Assembly: GCA_019429365.1 (NCBI GenBank)
Contig: JAHYJD010000009.1
Location: 1 to 64,000 of the forward strand
DNA length: 64,000 nt
Direction: 5' to 3'
Source: Bacteroidales bacterium
GTDB taxonomy: Bacteria; Bacteroidota; Bacteroidia; Bacteroidales; UBA7960
The notes under the pieces were generated by a model. It was not told the DNA's origin. It did no database searches and saw only the letters and a program-made list of their open reading frames with translations. Positions within the stretch are counted from its first letter, which is position 1; each line of letters begins with the position of its first letter. The position numbers were made by a program, and so were the translations under genes. Of the stretch, positions 7,832 to 17,537 are shown piece by piece.

Positions 7832-9256
7832 ATGGATAAAAGACTACAACGAATCCACCTTTTCCGTTACATCGCGTTCGACTTCCTCGCTGCTTCCCTG
7901 GCCTGGTTTTTTTTCATCAGTTTCAGGAAGGCAAATAACAACATCGGCCTTGGCGCCCTGAAAGAACAACTTTTTATTGACGAGAACCTCATAGTGGGAT
8001 TGCTCGTCATCCCTCTTTTCTGGCTTCTCTTTTACTGGGCAAGCGGGGCTTATAAAACCATTTTCCGAACCTCGCGACTGGGCCAGTTCGGACAAACCCT
8101 TTTCACTTCGGTAATTGGCGTGCTGGTCATATTTTTTGTGGTACTGCTCGATCAGGAAGTTAGCACCAGCAGCGAATATTACCGTTCCTTTTTATTTTTG
8201 CTTGTTTTTCATTTCTTTTTTACAGTCACCTTCAGGCTGGTGCTTACCACTATTCTTATCAAAAAAATTCACAATCGGGTTATTGGGTTTCGCACCATCA
8301 TTATCGGAAGCCAAAAAAAAGCCCTCGATATTTTTAATGAGCTGGAATTGCAGAAGAAATCATCGGGCAACCACCTGATTGGCTACGTCAACGTTAACAT
8401 TTACGATAAGTACCTTATTGAAGGCCATTTGCCTTACCTGGGCTGGTTTAAGGACCTTAAAGACATTATTGAAGAATACCAGATTGAAGAGGCCATCCTG
8501 GCTATTGAGCCGCGCGAGCACAAAAACATCAGCCAGATACTCACGGAGTTGTACCAGTCGGATGTGGTGGTGAAAGTGATTCCGGAATTGCATGATATTT
8601 TGTTGGGAGCGGTAAAAATGACATCCATTTTCGGGGCTCCTCTTATTCAGATACAACCAGGTCTGATGCCTGCCTGGCAGCAATCGATCAAGCGCCTTAT
8701 TGATCTGGTGATTTCGCTGCTTGGACTGGTTTTTCTTTCACCGGTTTTTCTGATTACGGCCATTATTGTGAAGGCAACATCCAAAGGACCGGTTTTTTAT
8801 GCCCATGAGCGTATTGGATTGCACGGCAAGCCCTTTATGATGCATAAGTTCCGCTCGATGTATGTCGATGCCGAAAAAGACGGGCCGCAACTTTCGTGCA
8901 AGGACGATCCCCGCATAACCCCCTTCGGACGTTTTATGCGCAAGGTGAGGTTGGATGAAATTCCACAGTTTTACAATGTGCTCATTGGAAACATGTCGCT
9001 GGTGGGCCCCCGACCCGAGCGTCAGTTCTATATCGAACGCATTGCAAAAAAAGCGCCCCACTATCGGCTTCTGCAAAAGATAAAACCAGGGATTACAAGC
9101 TGGGGACAAGTAAAATACGGTTATGCCGAAAATGTGGACCAGATGATTGAACGATTACGCTACGACCTGCTTTACCTGGAAAACATGTCATTGGCCGTCG
9201 ATTTTAAAATCCTGATTTACACAGTACTGATTATTTTGCAAGGAAGGGGAAAGTAA
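7832..9256 (+). CDS. Polyprenyl-phosphate sugar-1-phosphate transferase (initiating glycosyltransferase)
   Basis: A 474-residue membrane enzyme of the WbaP/WcaJ type, which transfers a sugar-1-phosphate to undecaprenyl phosphate and so starts exopolysaccharide or O-unit assembly. About four N-terminal helices (residues 10-140) precede a CoA-binding-like cytoplasmic domain. The C-terminal bacterial sugar transferase domain starts near residue 288 with a re-entrant hydrophobic helix and contains KFRSMYVDAE, RKVRLDEIPQFYNVL and GNMSLVGPRPE, the conserved catalytic segments. Its sugar specificity is not evident. It lies about 200 bases after the oxidoreductase and is convergent with the DUF4294 gene, 5 bases apart. 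Confidence 0.92.
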   Translation: MDKRLQRIHLFRYIAFDFLAASLAWFFFISFRKANNNIGLGALKEQLFIDENLIVGLLVIPLFWLLFYWASGAYKTIFRTSRLGQFGQTLFTSVIGVLVIFFVVLLDQEVSTSSEYYRSFLFLLVFHFFFTVTFRLVLTTILIKKIHNRVIGFRTIIIGSQKKALDIFNELELQKKSSGNHLIGYVNVNIYDKYLIEGHLPYLGWFKDLKDIIEEYQIEEAILAIEPREHKNISQILTELYQSDVVVKVIPELHDILLGAVKMTSIFGAPLIQIQPGLMPAWQQSIKRLIDLVISLLGLVFLSPVFLITAIIVKATSKGPVFYAHERIGLHGKPFMMHKFRSMYVDAEKDGPQLSCKDDPRITPFGRFMRKVRLDEIPQFYNVLIGNMSLVGPRPERQFYIERIAKKAPHYRLLQKIKPGITSWGQVKYGYAENVDQMIERLRYDLLYLENMSLAVDFKILIYTVLIILQGRGK

Positions 9257-9261
9257 GTCCA

Positions 9262-9876
9262 TCAAAGCACCCCGGCTTCAATCATTTGAACAATTTCTTC
9301 GATCAGGCGGTCTTCCCCTTCGGGATCGTATTCGGTTTTGAGATTGTAGCCAAAAATGCGGCCCAGCCCTTGCCAGAATACCGCCGACACCATGCCCCTG
9401 AATTCCCTCACTACATCGTAAGAGGTATGTTTAGTCTGTCTGTCGACCAGCTTGATCAGGATCAATCCCTGGGAGAAGGTTAGCCTTTTGAGGTCATCTT
9501 CAAATTGGGCGCGCAGTTCGTTTTCAGCCTGCCTCATGGCCCGCTTGCGTTGGGCTTCGGTAGGCAAAGTCATTAGAATTTCATTGTATTCGTCGAATTT
9601 AATACCAGCCAATCGGGCATATGGGTATACCCGCTTAACATTCTGCACCAGGCGGCGGTAGCGATTTTCGTCGGCACGGTTTTTAAAAATGCGTGGGGCA
9701 AAAAAGGCCACCGGCTTCAGGTCTATTACCGGGATGGTATCGCCATCGATAATGCGGGCCTTAACCACCTGGCCTTGTCTGGGCATTTCGGGCACCAGCA
9801 CATGCTGGGATTGTCCGTAGCTAAGAGCAGGCAGTAACAAGAAAAAAAACAACAGATATTGATTAAATTTCATCAT
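9262..9876 (-). CDS. DUF4294 family secreted protein
   Basis: About 204 residues, beginning with a signal peptide (MMKFNQY, hydrophobic run, then SYGQ). The mature part contains a DGDTIPVIDL segment, then a basic helical region (ENRYRRLVQNVKRVYPYARLA) and a helical C-terminus. I recognise this as DUF4294, a family found mainly in Bacteroidota and of unknown function, probably periplasmic. The ATG at 9876 was preferred over 9909 because it places the hydrophobic run directly after the first basic residue. It sits downstream of clpX in the same direction but behind an apparent terminator, so it is likely expressed separately. Confidence 0.75.
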   Translation of the reverse strand: MMKFNQYLLFFFLLLPALSYGQSQHVLVPEMPRQGQVVKARIIDGDTIPVIDLKPVAFFAPRIFKNRADENRYRRLVQNVKRVYPYARLAGIKFDEYNEILMTLPTEAQRKRAMRQAENELRAQFEDDLKRLTFSQGLILIKLVDRQTKHTSYDVVREFRGMVSAVFWQGLGRIFGYNLKTEYDPEGEDRLIEEIVQMIEAGVL

Positions 9877-9912
9877 GGTTGTGCCAACGCAAATTTCGAC
9901 AAGAAACATGCC

Positions 9913-9945
9913 AAAAAAAAAGCGCTTGTCCAGTAAACAAACGCT
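9913..9945 (-). terminator. Intrinsic terminator of the tig-clpP-clpX operon
   Basis: On the minus strand the sequence forms an AGCG-TTTGT / ACAAG-CGCT stem with a short loop, followed by nine T residues. It lies about 50 bases after the clpX stop. Confidence 0.75.
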
Positions 9946-9992
9946 AAAAGTTAGTGAAAATTTTGCTCAAATGCAAGCCTGAAAACCACTCG

Positions 9993-11234
9993 CTATGCCA
10001 CTTTAAGCCTGCTCATTTTGTTTTTGCTGAGCTTTTTCGTGGCATATTCAAGGGTAATCCTGAATTCTTTTTCTGGCTTGGCTGAGGAAGGAATTTCAAA
10101 CATGGCATCAAGCATGATCACTTCGCAGATAGAGCGCAGGCCGCGGGCGCCAAGTTTGAATTCTATGGCTTTGTCTACCACGAAATCGAGTACATCGTCT
10201 TCAATTCTTAGTTGAATATTGTCCAGTTCAAAAAGCCTGACATATTGCTTTATAAGGGAGTTCCTGGGTTCGGTAAGGATGGCCCTGAGCACTTCACGGT
10301 CGAGCGGGTTGAGGTAGGTAAGCACTGGCAGGCGCCCTACAAGTTCCGGAATCAGTCCAAAACTTTTCAGGTCCTGCGGGGCGATATACTGAAGCATATT
10401 GTCACGGTCGATTTGCTCCGATTTGTTTACCCCATAGCCAATAGCGTTGGCCTGTATGCGGGAGGCGATTTTCTTTTCGATGCCATCGAAGGCACCACCA
10501 CAAACAAAAAGTATGTTCTGGGTATTTACCTGGATCATTTTCTGCTCGGGGTGCTTGCGCCCGCCCTGCGGCGGAACATTTACCACGGATCCCTCCAGGA
10601 TTTTCAGTAAGGCCTGCTGCACCCCTTCGCCCGAAACATCGCGGGTAATGGAGGGGTTATCGCTTTTGCGTGCAATTTTGTCAACCTCGTCAATAAAAAC
10701 AATACCCCTTTCGGCGGAGGCCACATCGTAATCGGCCACCTGAAGCAAGCGTGCCAGAATACTTTCCACATCTTCGCCAACATAACCGGCCTCGGTAAGC
10801 ACTGTGGCATCGGCAATACAAAATGGAACCTGCAGCAGACGGGCAATGGTGCGGGCCAGCAAAGTTTTGCCGGTTCCCGTTTCGCCAACCATGATGATGT
10901 TAGACTTTTCGATCTCCACATCATCGGCCTTGTCTTTCTTCACGCTGTTTTGGCCAATTCGCTTGTAATGGTTGTAAACAGCCACTGAGAGGACTTTCTT
11001 GGCATCGTCCTGGCCAATGACATACTGGTCGAGATGTTTCTTGATCTCTGCAGGTTTAAGCAACTTAAATGAAGGGATATTGGCCTTTCCCTTAAGCGAT
11101 TTCTCTTCGGCTACAATCAGGCCCGCCTGCTCCACGCAGCGCTCGCAGATGTGAGCGCCCACGCCAGAGATCAGCATTTCGGCCTGTGAAGCATCACGCC
11201 CGCAGAATGAGCATTTTTTGTTTTCTTTTGACAT
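9993..11234 (-). CDS. clpX: ClpX, ATPase and unfoldase subunit of the ClpXP protease
   Basis: A 413-residue AAA+ unfoldase that selects tagged substrates and feeds them to ClpP. The N-terminal zinc-binding domain has Cys8, Cys11, Cys30 and Cys33. Walker A is GETGTGKT (117-124) and Walker [10 protein letters not shown] (178-186). The pore loop GYVGEDVE and the C-terminal small domain [10 protein letters not shown] are present. Length is standard. It is the last gene of tig-clpP-clpX, 26 bases after clpP, and a good terminator follows. Confidence 0.97.
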   Translation of the reverse strand: MSKENKKCSFCGRDASQAEMLISGVGAHICERCVEQAGLIVAEEKSLKGKANIPSFKLLKPAEIKKHLDQYVIGQDDAKKVLSVAVYNHYKRIGQNSVKKDKADDVEIEKSNIIMVGETGTGKTLLARTIARLLQVPFCIADATVLTEAGYVGEDVESILARLLQVADYDVASAERGIVFIDEVDKIARKSDNPSITRDVSGEGVQQALLKILEGSVVNVPPQGGRKHPEQKMIQVNTQNILFVCGGAFDGIEKKIASRIQANAIGYGVNKSEQIDRDNMLQYIAPQDLKSFGLIPELVGRLPVLTYLNPLDREVLRAILTEPRNSLIKQYVRLFELDNIQLRIEDDVLDFVVDKAIEFKLGARGLRSICEVIMLDAMFEIPSSAKPEKEFRITLEYATKKLSKNKMSRLKVA

Positions 11235-11260
11235 AATAATATTACACTGCTGCCGCCCTG

Positions 11261-11944
11261 CTAGCTGGTTTTCTTATTGGTAAGCAGCACTTCATCAATC
11301 ATACCGTAATCTTTGGCTTCCATTGCAGTCATCCAATAGTCACGGTCTGAGTCCTGATAAACTTTATCGTATTCCTGCTTTGAATGCAGCGAGATGATTT
11401 CGTACAGTTCTTTTTTGAGTTTAAGGATTTCCCTTGCAGTAATTTCGATATCGGAGGCCTGACCTTCAGCCCCGCCCATAGGCTGGTGAATAAGCACACG
11501 GCTATGCTTGAGGGCAGTCCGCTTACCGGGGGTGCCGGCGCAAAGCAGCACAGCACCCATAGATGCGGCGATACCAGTGCAAATGGTAGCCACATCGGGC
11601 GCAATGTATTGCATGGTATCGTAAATGCCAAGACCAGCATACACTGAGCCGCCAGGCGTATTCAAGTAAATCTGGATGTCCTTTTTGGGGTCGACCGACT
11701 CAAGGAAAAGCAACTGGGCCTGAATAATATTGGCCACATAATCGTTAATTGGCACACCAAGAAAAATAATACGGTCCATCATAAGGCGGCTGAACACGTC
11801 CATGGTAGCCACATTTAACTGCCGCTCCTCAATAATGGTCGGGCTTATATAATTGCCATACACCGAAGTGTAGTTATGCAGGGTTTGACTGCTTATACCC
11901 AAATGCCTGGTGGCATATTTCTGAAACTCATCCTTTCTGCTCAT
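11261..11944 (-). CDS. clpP: ClpP, proteolytic subunit
   Basis: A 227-residue serine peptidase that forms the tetradecameric barrel of ClpXP. The catalytic Ser is in [11 protein letters not shown] (Ser128) and His in LIHQPMGG (His153); the Asp lies about 50 residues later in the QDSDRDYWM region. The N-terminal 30 residues are somewhat longer than in E. coli, as is common in this phylum and where propeptides occur. It lies between tig and clpX with gaps of 26-27 bases, consistent with one transcript and co-ordinated chaperone and protease supply. Confidence 0.97.
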   Translation of the reverse strand: MSRKDEFQKYATRHLGISSQTLHNYTSVYGNYISPTIIEERQLNVATMDVFSRLMMDRIIFLGVPINDYVANIIQAQLLFLESVDPKKDIQIYLNTPGGSVYAGLGIYDTMQYIAPDVATICTGIAASMGAVLLCAGTPGKRTALKHSRVLIHQPMGGAEGQASDIEITAREILKLKKELYEIISLHSKQEYDKVYQDSDRDYWMTAMEAKDYGMIDEVLLTNKKTS

Positions 11945-11971
11945 GGGAAGTTATTTTTTTCAGGTCTTGAA

Positions 11972-13351
11972 TTAAGCTGAAGTCTTTTCAGCCTGGTATT
12001 TTTCGGTCACTAATTTAACAAAATCATCAAAACTGATCTCAACCTCATTCAGCTTTAATTTTTGCTTGTACAGATCCAGGAGTTTCTGGTCAAAAAGGTT
12101 GTCATACACCTTTTTCATTTCGTCCTGATTCTTCATAATGTCTTTCACAAAGCCATCGATAACGCTTTGCTCCACATTTTCCTGTCCATATTGCCTGAGT
12201 TGAGTGCGCATGAACGATGACAAATGGTCGGTTACTTCGTCGGGGGTAACTTCCAGGTTGTTGCCGGAAATCATGTGATTTTCAATCAACTGCCAGCGAA
12301 AAGTATCGGCGAGAGCGGGAAATTCTGCTTCGACCTGCTCCACGGAAAACTCTTCCTTGTTGGCTTCCTTGAGCCACTTCTTCAGGAAAGTCTCGGGCAG
12401 CTCAAGACTGGTCACCTCAAGCAGCTTCTTCATTACCTCATTACGAAAATGCTTGTCGGCATCCACCTGATACTGCTGGCTAATCTGCCCGGCCAGTTTC
12501 TGGCGGAACTCCTCTTCGGTTTTTACCTCGTCGTCAGGAAGGGCTTTTTTGAAAAGGTCTTCATTCAATTCGGCTGGTTCAATTCTCGAAATATTTTCAA
12601 CGGTAATGCGGAACAAAGGGCTGTAGTTTGCCAGTTCTTCTTTCTTTACCCCGATCATTGAAGCGGCTTCAGTTTCGTTCTCAACGGCTTTGAGCAGCTC
12701 GAATTCAACGGTATCGCCAACCTTCATGCCGATCAGTTCTTTCTTAATCTCTTCATCCTTAACAAACTTAATCAGCAGATTCGATTTATGCGAAAGGCCC
12801 TCTTCCTTCACGGTGCCGGCCGATTCAAGTTCGGAAAATTCACAAAAGAGCACATCTTCGGCTTCAGAAACCTCAGGGCTGATCATCTTGCCAAAACGGC
12901 GGCGAATATCGTCGATATATGAATTAATGGTTTCATCGGCTACCTTAATGCGATGATAATCTACCTCAATATTTTCCGAAAGTTCGAGTTCAACTTTTGG
13001 GGCAAGTCCAATTTCGTAAAAGAACTCAAAATCGGTTTGGGTGTCCCAGTCAATTTTCTCAGCAGCGTCATGGTCGGGAAGCGGATTGCCCAGTATGTCG
13101 ATATTGTTGTCCTTGATATACTTATAAACTTCATCAACCAGCATTTTATTAACCTCCTCGGCCATAACGCTTTTACCATACATCTTTTTTATCATGCCGA
13201 AGGGCACTTTGCCGGGGCGGAAGCCGGGCATCTGGGCTTTTCGCTGAAGGTTTTTCAACTCTGCGGCAACCTTGTCGCGGTAATCTTCTTCTTTAAGTTC
13301 AACTTTAAGCACAGCTTCCAGCTGTGCTTTGTTTTCCTGAACAATATTCAT
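11972..13351 (-). CDS. tig: Trigger factor, ribosome-associated chaperone
   Basis: A 459-residue chaperone. The N-terminal ribosome-binding domain carries FRPGKVPFGMIKKMYG (around residue 44), the signature loop that docks near L23 at the exit tunnel. The middle domain is the position of the FKBP-like PPIase fold but is divergent in sequence, as usual in Bacteroidota. The C-terminal half is helical and charged. It is the first gene of tig-clpP-clpX, so its promoter should lie in 13352-13458, but no clean TAnnTTTG box was found there. Confidence 0.93.
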   Translation of the reverse strand: MNIVQENKAQLEAVLKVELKEEDYRDKVAAELKNLQRKAQMPGFRPGKVPFGMIKKMYGKSVMAEEVNKMLVDEVYKYIKDNNIDILGNPLPDHDAAEKIDWDTQTDFEFFYEIGLAPKVELELSENIEVDYHRIKVADETINSYIDDIRRRFGKMISPEVSEAEDVLFCEFSELESAGTVKEEGLSHKSNLLIKFVKDEEIKKELIGMKVGDTVEFELLKAVENETEAASMIGVKKEELANYSPLFRITVENISRIEPAELNEDLFKKALPDDEVKTEEEFRQKLAGQISQQYQVDADKHFRNEVMKKLLEVTSLELPETFLKKWLKEANKEEFSVEQVEAEFPALADTFRWQLIENHMISGNNLEVTPDEVTDHLSSFMRTQLRQYGQENVEQSVIDGFVKDIMKNQDEMKKVYDNLFDQKLLDLYKQKLKLNEVEISFDDFVKLVTEKYQAEKTSA

Positions 13352-13458
13352 AAACGGTGTTTATTTTTTTGATTTATAAAACTCCGGAAAGTATAAAAAC
13401 CCGCCGGACTAGAGCAACATCGTATAAAATGGTTTTTTGCCTGAATGTCAGCATTTTG

Positions 13459-13540
13459 TGCGGATGAAGGGACTCGAACCCCCACGCCTTTCGGCACCAG
13501 ATCCTAAGTCTGGCGCGGCTACCAATTACGCCACATCCGC
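13459..13540 (-). tRNA. tRNA-Leu (anticodon TAG)
   Basis: The minus strand folds as a class II tRNA of 82 bases: acceptor GCGGATG pairs with CATCCGC, followed by discriminator A. The anticodon stem CCAGA/TCTGG encloses loop CTTAGGA, giving anticodon TAG, and the T-arm contains GGTTCGAGTCC. The 3' CCA is not encoded. The variable arm is short for a Leu tRNA but long enough for class II. Confidence 0.95.
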
Positions 13541-13558
13541 CCGGTTCAAAATGGAGTG

Positions 13559-13566
13559 CAAATATA
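13559..13566 (-). promoter_or_regulatory. -7 box of tRNA-Leu promoter
   Basis: Read on the minus strand this is TATATTTG, a match to TAnnTTTG, 19 bases upstream of the tRNA 5' end. It is back to back with the promoter box of the FetAB-like pair. Confidence 0.6.
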
Positions 13567-13601
13567 CGACATTTTTTTACTCTTACGGCTAAAATATAGT
13601 C

Positions 13602-13609
13602 TATATTTG
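13602..13609 (+). promoter_or_regulatory. -7 box of fetA-like gene
   Basis: TATATTTG on the plus strand, matching TAnnTTTG, 22 bases before the ATG at 13631. Confidence 0.6.
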
Positions 13610-13630
13610 CAGACGAAAAATGTCATTAAC

Positions 13631-14254
13631 ATGATAATAATCAACGATCTGACCATCGCCTTTGAGAAAAAAACCATCATTGAGTCATTCAGTTTGGCGG
13701 TAAGCAAGGGAGAGAAGGTTACATTCAAGGGGCCTTCGGGTTCGGGCAAAACCAGCATTTTAACAACCCTTCTGGGGTTTAACCCGGCTCAGCATGGGCA
13801 AATCATTATCAACAAACTGAACCTCAACCCCGGGAATATACGAGCCATTCGCAAGCTTACGGCATGGGTTCCCCAGGAGCTGGCATTCGACCTTCCACTT
13901 GCGCGCGACCTGCTTCTTTTTCCTTTTCAGTTTAAAAGCAACAAAAAAAATACGCCCTCCGAAAACAACATTGAAAATACCCTGGAGGCGCTGAACCTGG
14001 ATTACGGCCTGCTTGAACAACCCCTGAAAAAGATCTCGGGCGGTGAAAAGCAGCGGCTCTCGCTAGCGGCCGGCATTTTGCAGAAAAAACCCATCCTTGT
14101 GCTCGATGAACCCACTTCTGCCCTCGACAGCCAAACCCGCAAAAAAGTTTCAGACTACATACAAAGTCTGGAAGAGGTTACCGTGATTGCTGCTTCGCAC
14201 GATGAATACTGGATTGAACATTCTGGAAAAGTAATTGACCTGCAAAAGAAATGA
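13631..14254 (+). CDS. ABC transporter ATPase, FetA/YbbL-like
   Basis: A 207-residue ABC ATPase. Walker A GPSGSGKTS is at residues 34-42, the signature ISGGEKQ near 135-141, and Walker B PILVLDEP near 154-161, with the switch His in AASHD. The ATG at 13631 was chosen because the frame upstream runs into promoter sequence and the ATPase fold begins directly at MIIINDL. Its stop overlaps the start of the permease gene (ATGA), and the partner is of the UPF0014/FetB type, so this is most likely the ATPase of a metal or iron export system like FetAB. The transported substrate is inferred only from the partner family. Confidence 0.85.
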   Translation: MIIINDLTIAFEKKTIIESFSLAVSKGEKVTFKGPSGSGKTSILTTLLGFNPAQHGQIIINKLNLNPGNIRAIRKLTAWVPQELAFDLPLARDLLLFPFQFKSNKKNTPSENNIENTLEALNLDYGLLEQPLKKISGGEKQRLSLAAGILQKKPILVLDEPTSALDSQTRKKVSDYIQSLEEVTVIAASHDEYWIEHSGKVIDLQKK

Positions 14255-15057
14255 CATTATTGAATATATACGAGATCAGCTGGCCAAACCTTGGTCTTGG
14301 GTATTTGCTGCTCATCATTCCTTTTACCCTGCTGCATCTTTTTCGCACCGGCCTGGTAAAAGACACCCTGGTGGCCGTTGCCAGAATGACTGTTCAACTG
14401 TTTCTGGTCGGGCTGTACCTTGAGTTTCTGTTCAACATCAATAATCCCTGGGTAAATATTGCCTGGGTATTACTAATGATTGCCGTAGCCAGCTATGCCA
14501 CGGTGAGCCGTAGCCAGCTGAAAAGCAGAATTTTCTTTATTCCGGTGGCTCTGAGTATTTTGCTCAGCATGATCATTATTGATGCATTTTTCATGGGGCT
14601 GATCATTCAAGCCGGTAGCTTTTTAGAGGCCAGGTATTTTATCCCCATTACTGGGATGATTATAGGCAACTGCATGGAAAGGAACATTATTGCCCTGAAC
14701 AGCTTTCGCGGACAGGTATATCGCGAAATGGACACCTATCGCTATTTTGTGGCCAATGGAGCGAGCCGCCACGAAGCCTTGCTGCCCTTTATACGCACTG
14801 CACTGAAAAATGCTTTTAATCCTCTGATCGCCAATATGGCTGTAATAGGGCTCATTGCCTTGCCTGGCACCATGACCGGGCAGATACTAGGCGGAAGCAG
14901 CCCAAATCAGGCCATACGCTATCAGATACTGTTGTTGTTGGGAATTTTTGTTGCAACCATGATTACCGTGGTGGTAAGCATAATGCTAAGCCGAAGATTT
15001 TTGTTCGATGAAATGGATAACCTGAAAGAAGAGCATATCATAAGCACCAAACACTAA
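14251..15057 (+). CDS. ABC permease, FetB/UPF0014 family
   Basis: A 268-residue integral membrane protein with about six to seven helices. Characteristic segments of the FetB (YbbM) family are present: VARMTVQLFLVGLYLE, PITGMIIGNCMERN, and LPGTMTGQILGGSSP followed by YQILLLLGIF. In E. coli FetAB contributes to iron efflux under peroxide stress; a similar role here is inference. It overlaps the ATPase gene by 4 bases, so the two are translationally coupled. Its stop overlaps by 4 bases the stop of the convergent histidine kinase gene. Confidence 0.85.
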   Translation: MTLLNIYEISWPNLGLGYLLLIIPFTLLHLFRTGLVKDTLVAVARMTVQLFLVGLYLEFLFNINNPWVNIAWVLLMIAVASYATVSRSQLKSRIFFIPVALSILLSMIIIDAFFMGLIIQAGSFLEARYFIPITGMIIGNCMERNIIALNSFRGQVYREMDTYRYFVANGASRHEALLPFIRTALKNAFNPLIANMAVIGLIALPGTMTGQILGGSSPNQAIRYQILLLLGIFVATMITVVVSIMLSRRFLFDEMDNLKEEHIISTKH

Positions 15058-17219
15058 TCGATCTTTTCGAGCGGGAGTGAGAAGGTAAAATTGCTTCCTT
15101 TACCTTTTTCGCTTTTCACGCTGATTTGGCCGCCCTGTTTTTCAATGAACTCCTTGCAAAGCAGCAGCCCCAGGCCACTCCCCTTCTCGTCGCGGGTGCC
15201 GTAGGTGGTGTGAATGGTATTGACGCTCCAGAGCTGGTCCATTTGTTCCCGGGTCATCCCAACGCCATTATCTTTCACGCTGATGTGAGCCATTTTGTTA
15301 AGCACCTGGCTGGTAACTTCGATTTTGCTGCCAGCATCGGAATATTTCAGTGCATTGGATAGCAGGTTACGAACAAGAGTATTGGTCATGTTCTGATCGG
15401 CAAAAACCACCAGGTCGGGATCGACCGAGTCTACCAGTGTAATCTCCTTTTCGCGCGCATTGCCCGAAAACAGGTTTATATTGTCGCGGATCAAATCGCT
15501 CACGGCAAGGTATTCCGGGTGGAATTTCATTTTGCCCGTTTGGGTACGCGACCATTGAAGAAGGTTTTCAAGCAAGTTGTTGATCTTGAGCACCGATTTG
15601 TCGAGTTCACGGGCCAGTTCCTGCAATTCTTCCTCACCCAGATTCTGAATATCTCTTTTCAGAATGCGCGAAAAACTTACAATGCTTGCAAATGGGTTTC
15701 GTAAGTCGTGTGAGATAATGGAAAAGAATTTATCCTTGGTAGCATTGGTTTCTATCAGGTGTTTCTCCGATTCAATTAGGCGTTGGTTGGTCTGATTGAG
15801 GCGCTGATTAAGCTCTTCTACCTTTTGTTTTTGCACCAACAAGGTCTTGTTCAATTCAGTAAGCTTCTGGTTGTTTTGGCTTATCTCATCTTTTTGTCTT
15901 TCGAGCAGGCGGTTGGACCGGGTGATAAATAGAAAGCGATTATACAGCAGGAAGAGTAAAATAAGGATCAACACCACCCCACCAAGAAGAAAATTTTTCA
16001 AAAGGCTTTGCTTTTGGAGGTTCAGGGCGTTAATTTGGTTGGTTTTTCGAAGCAGTTCAATCTCACTTTCTTTGCGCTCGCGGTCATACATCATTTGCAT
16101 TTCCATGATACGCTGCTGACTTTCGCGGGTGAATAAACTGTCGCGAAGGTTCAGATAAAGTTTCTGATAATTGTATGCCTTTTGGTATTCGCGGCGCATT
16201 GCCGAAATGCTGGCAAGGTTCAGGTAGTTGTCGGCAATAATGCGCGAATGCCCTATATTTTCGGCAATCTCAAGGCTGGTTTCAAAATAGCCAGTGGCTT
16301 GTGTTAAGCGGCCCATTTGCCGGTTTACCAATGCCAGGTTGTGGTAAGTCTGGGCCAGCCCACTCTGGTCGTTAACCTCGAAATAAAGTTCAAGGGCCTG
16401 ATTCAGGTTCGATAAGGCAAAACTGGAATTGCCCATTAAGTAATACAAGTAGCCGATATTGCTCCTGGTATTGGCAATTTCTCGCTTATCGAGCAATTTT
16501 TTTCTAATGGCAAGGGCTTCAGAATAATACTGCAAGGCGGTTTCATAATCTCCTGTTTGCTGCTTCACTACTCCAAGGTTATTGAGCGAAAATGCAATGC
16601 CTTTTTCGTCGTTTGTGGCGCGTTTCACTTCGAGCGATCTCAAATGAAAATCTCCGGCAAGCGCAAAGTCTCCCTGGCTTTGATATACAAGCCCGATATT
16701 GTTGAGCACCGGGGCAATTACCGATTGGTCTTCAATATTTTCGAGAATGCGCAAGGCCTGAAAGTAATTTTCAAGGGCTTTTTCATAATGGCCCTGCTCC
16801 CAGAAAACCAGCCCAATATTGGAGAAAGTTCTTGCGGTTCCCACCTGATCGCCTTCGCGCTGAAACATAATATTGGATTCCTGCAGAAAATCCATGGCCA
16901 TATTAAAATTGCCCAGTTGCCAATACACCACCCCGATATGCCGCAAAGCATCGGCTGCTTTAACCGGGTAATTGCCTTCTTCGGCTATTTCGAGGGCTTT
17001 CTTGCCATATTCCAGTGCCTCCATGGGCTCAATGGATTTCAAATCCCACGACAAGTGCAACAAAGCATCTATCCTGGTAGTATCGTTGGTTCCGGGCTGA
17101 GCAACCAGTTGGCGAAGGCTGTCGAGCCGCCCCGAGGCAAGTGGCGAAGGGTTGTCAATGGCAAACAGAACGCCGCCGGCAAGGAGAAGTGTAAAAATAA
17201 AATTCCGAAAAACAACCAT
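15054..17219 (-). CDS. TPR-containing sensor histidine kinase
   Basis: A 721-residue sensor kinase. It starts with a signal peptide (MVVFRNFIFTLLLAGGVLF), followed by about seven tetratricopeptide-like repeats (roughly residues 50-370, for example ALENYFQALRILENI), predicted periplasmic. A transmembrane helix near 425-445 and a coiled coil lead to the HisKA domain with phospho-acceptor His504 in SIISHDLRNPF. The HATPase domain shows the N, G1 (VKDNGVGM) and G2 (KGSGLGLLLCKEF) boxes. The ATG at 17219 was chosen because upstream codons give no signal peptide. No response regulator is adjacent; it is divergent from nrfHA, which raises a possible but unproven regulatory link. Confidence 0.9.
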   Translation of the reverse strand: MVVFRNFIFTLLLAGGVLFAIDNPSPLASGRLDSLRQLVAQPGTNDTTRIDALLHLSWDLKSIEPMEALEYGKKALEIAEEGNYPVKAADALRHIGVVYWQLGNFNMAMDFLQESNIMFQREGDQVGTARTFSNIGLVFWEQGHYEKALENYFQALRILENIEDQSVIAPVLNNIGLVYQSQGDFALAGDFHLRSLEVKRATNDEKGIAFSLNNLGVVKQQTGDYETALQYYSEALAIRKKLLDKREIANTRSNIGYLYYLMGNSSFALSNLNQALELYFEVNDQSGLAQTYHNLALVNRQMGRLTQATGYFETSLEIAENIGHSRIIADNYLNLASISAMRREYQKAYNYQKLYLNLRDSLFTRESQQRIMEMQMMYDRERKESEIELLRKTNQINALNLQKQSLLKNFLLGGVVLILILLFLLYNRFLFITRSNRLLERQKDEISQNNQKLTELNKTLLVQKQKVEELNQRLNQTNQRLIESEKHLIETNATKDKFFSIISHDLRNPFASIVSFSRILKRDIQNLGEEELQELARELDKSVLKINNLLENLLQWSRTQTGKMKFHPEYLAVSDLIRDNINLFSGNAREKEITLVDSVDPDLVVFADQNMTNTLVRNLLSNALKYSDAGSKIEVTSQVLNKMAHISVKDNGVGMTREQMDQLWSVNTIHTTYGTRDEKGSGLGLLLCKEFIEKQGGQISVKSEKGKGSNFTFSLPLEKID

Positions 17220-17537
17220 AATTTTTCCTTTTCCGCAACCGGGATTATATTTCGCTATGAAAAACAAAATTAAAGAATAAAACCCACAAAAAGCACTTTT
17301 ATGTTGCCGGTTTGGCATTAAAAAAAAACAAAAGGTTGAATTTTGCAGAAAATATTTTTCTTTCAGAACATAACCATCATGCCAACCAATATGCCTAACA
17401 ATCAATTAGATTCAATGTTATTTTTACTTAGTCTTAACAAAAATAGAGGATCAAGGTTGTTTTCTTGTGTTTTGCAATGCCATTCTTATGTATATTTAGG
17501 TACAAATTTTCTTAAAACCCGCGGTAAACCCAAAACG
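17220..17537. other. Divergent intergenic region between the kinase and nrfH
   Basis: 318 bases, AT-rich. A reading frame in phase with nrfH is open from 17343, but the encoded peptide has no NrfH-like features and the ATG at 17538 fits the family. No convincing TAnnTTTG box or FNR-type palindrome was recognised; TATATTTA near 17490 is the closest -7-like sequence. Confidence 0.5.

Noticed and set aside
17400-17480. FNR-type operator upstream of nrfH
   Set aside because: Partial TTGA/TCAA words are present, but not in the spaced palindrome expected for an FNR site.
17343-17537. N-terminal extension of nrfH
   Set aside because: The upstream in-frame sequence is unlike NrfH, and the ATG at 17538 gives the normal membrane anchor and length.
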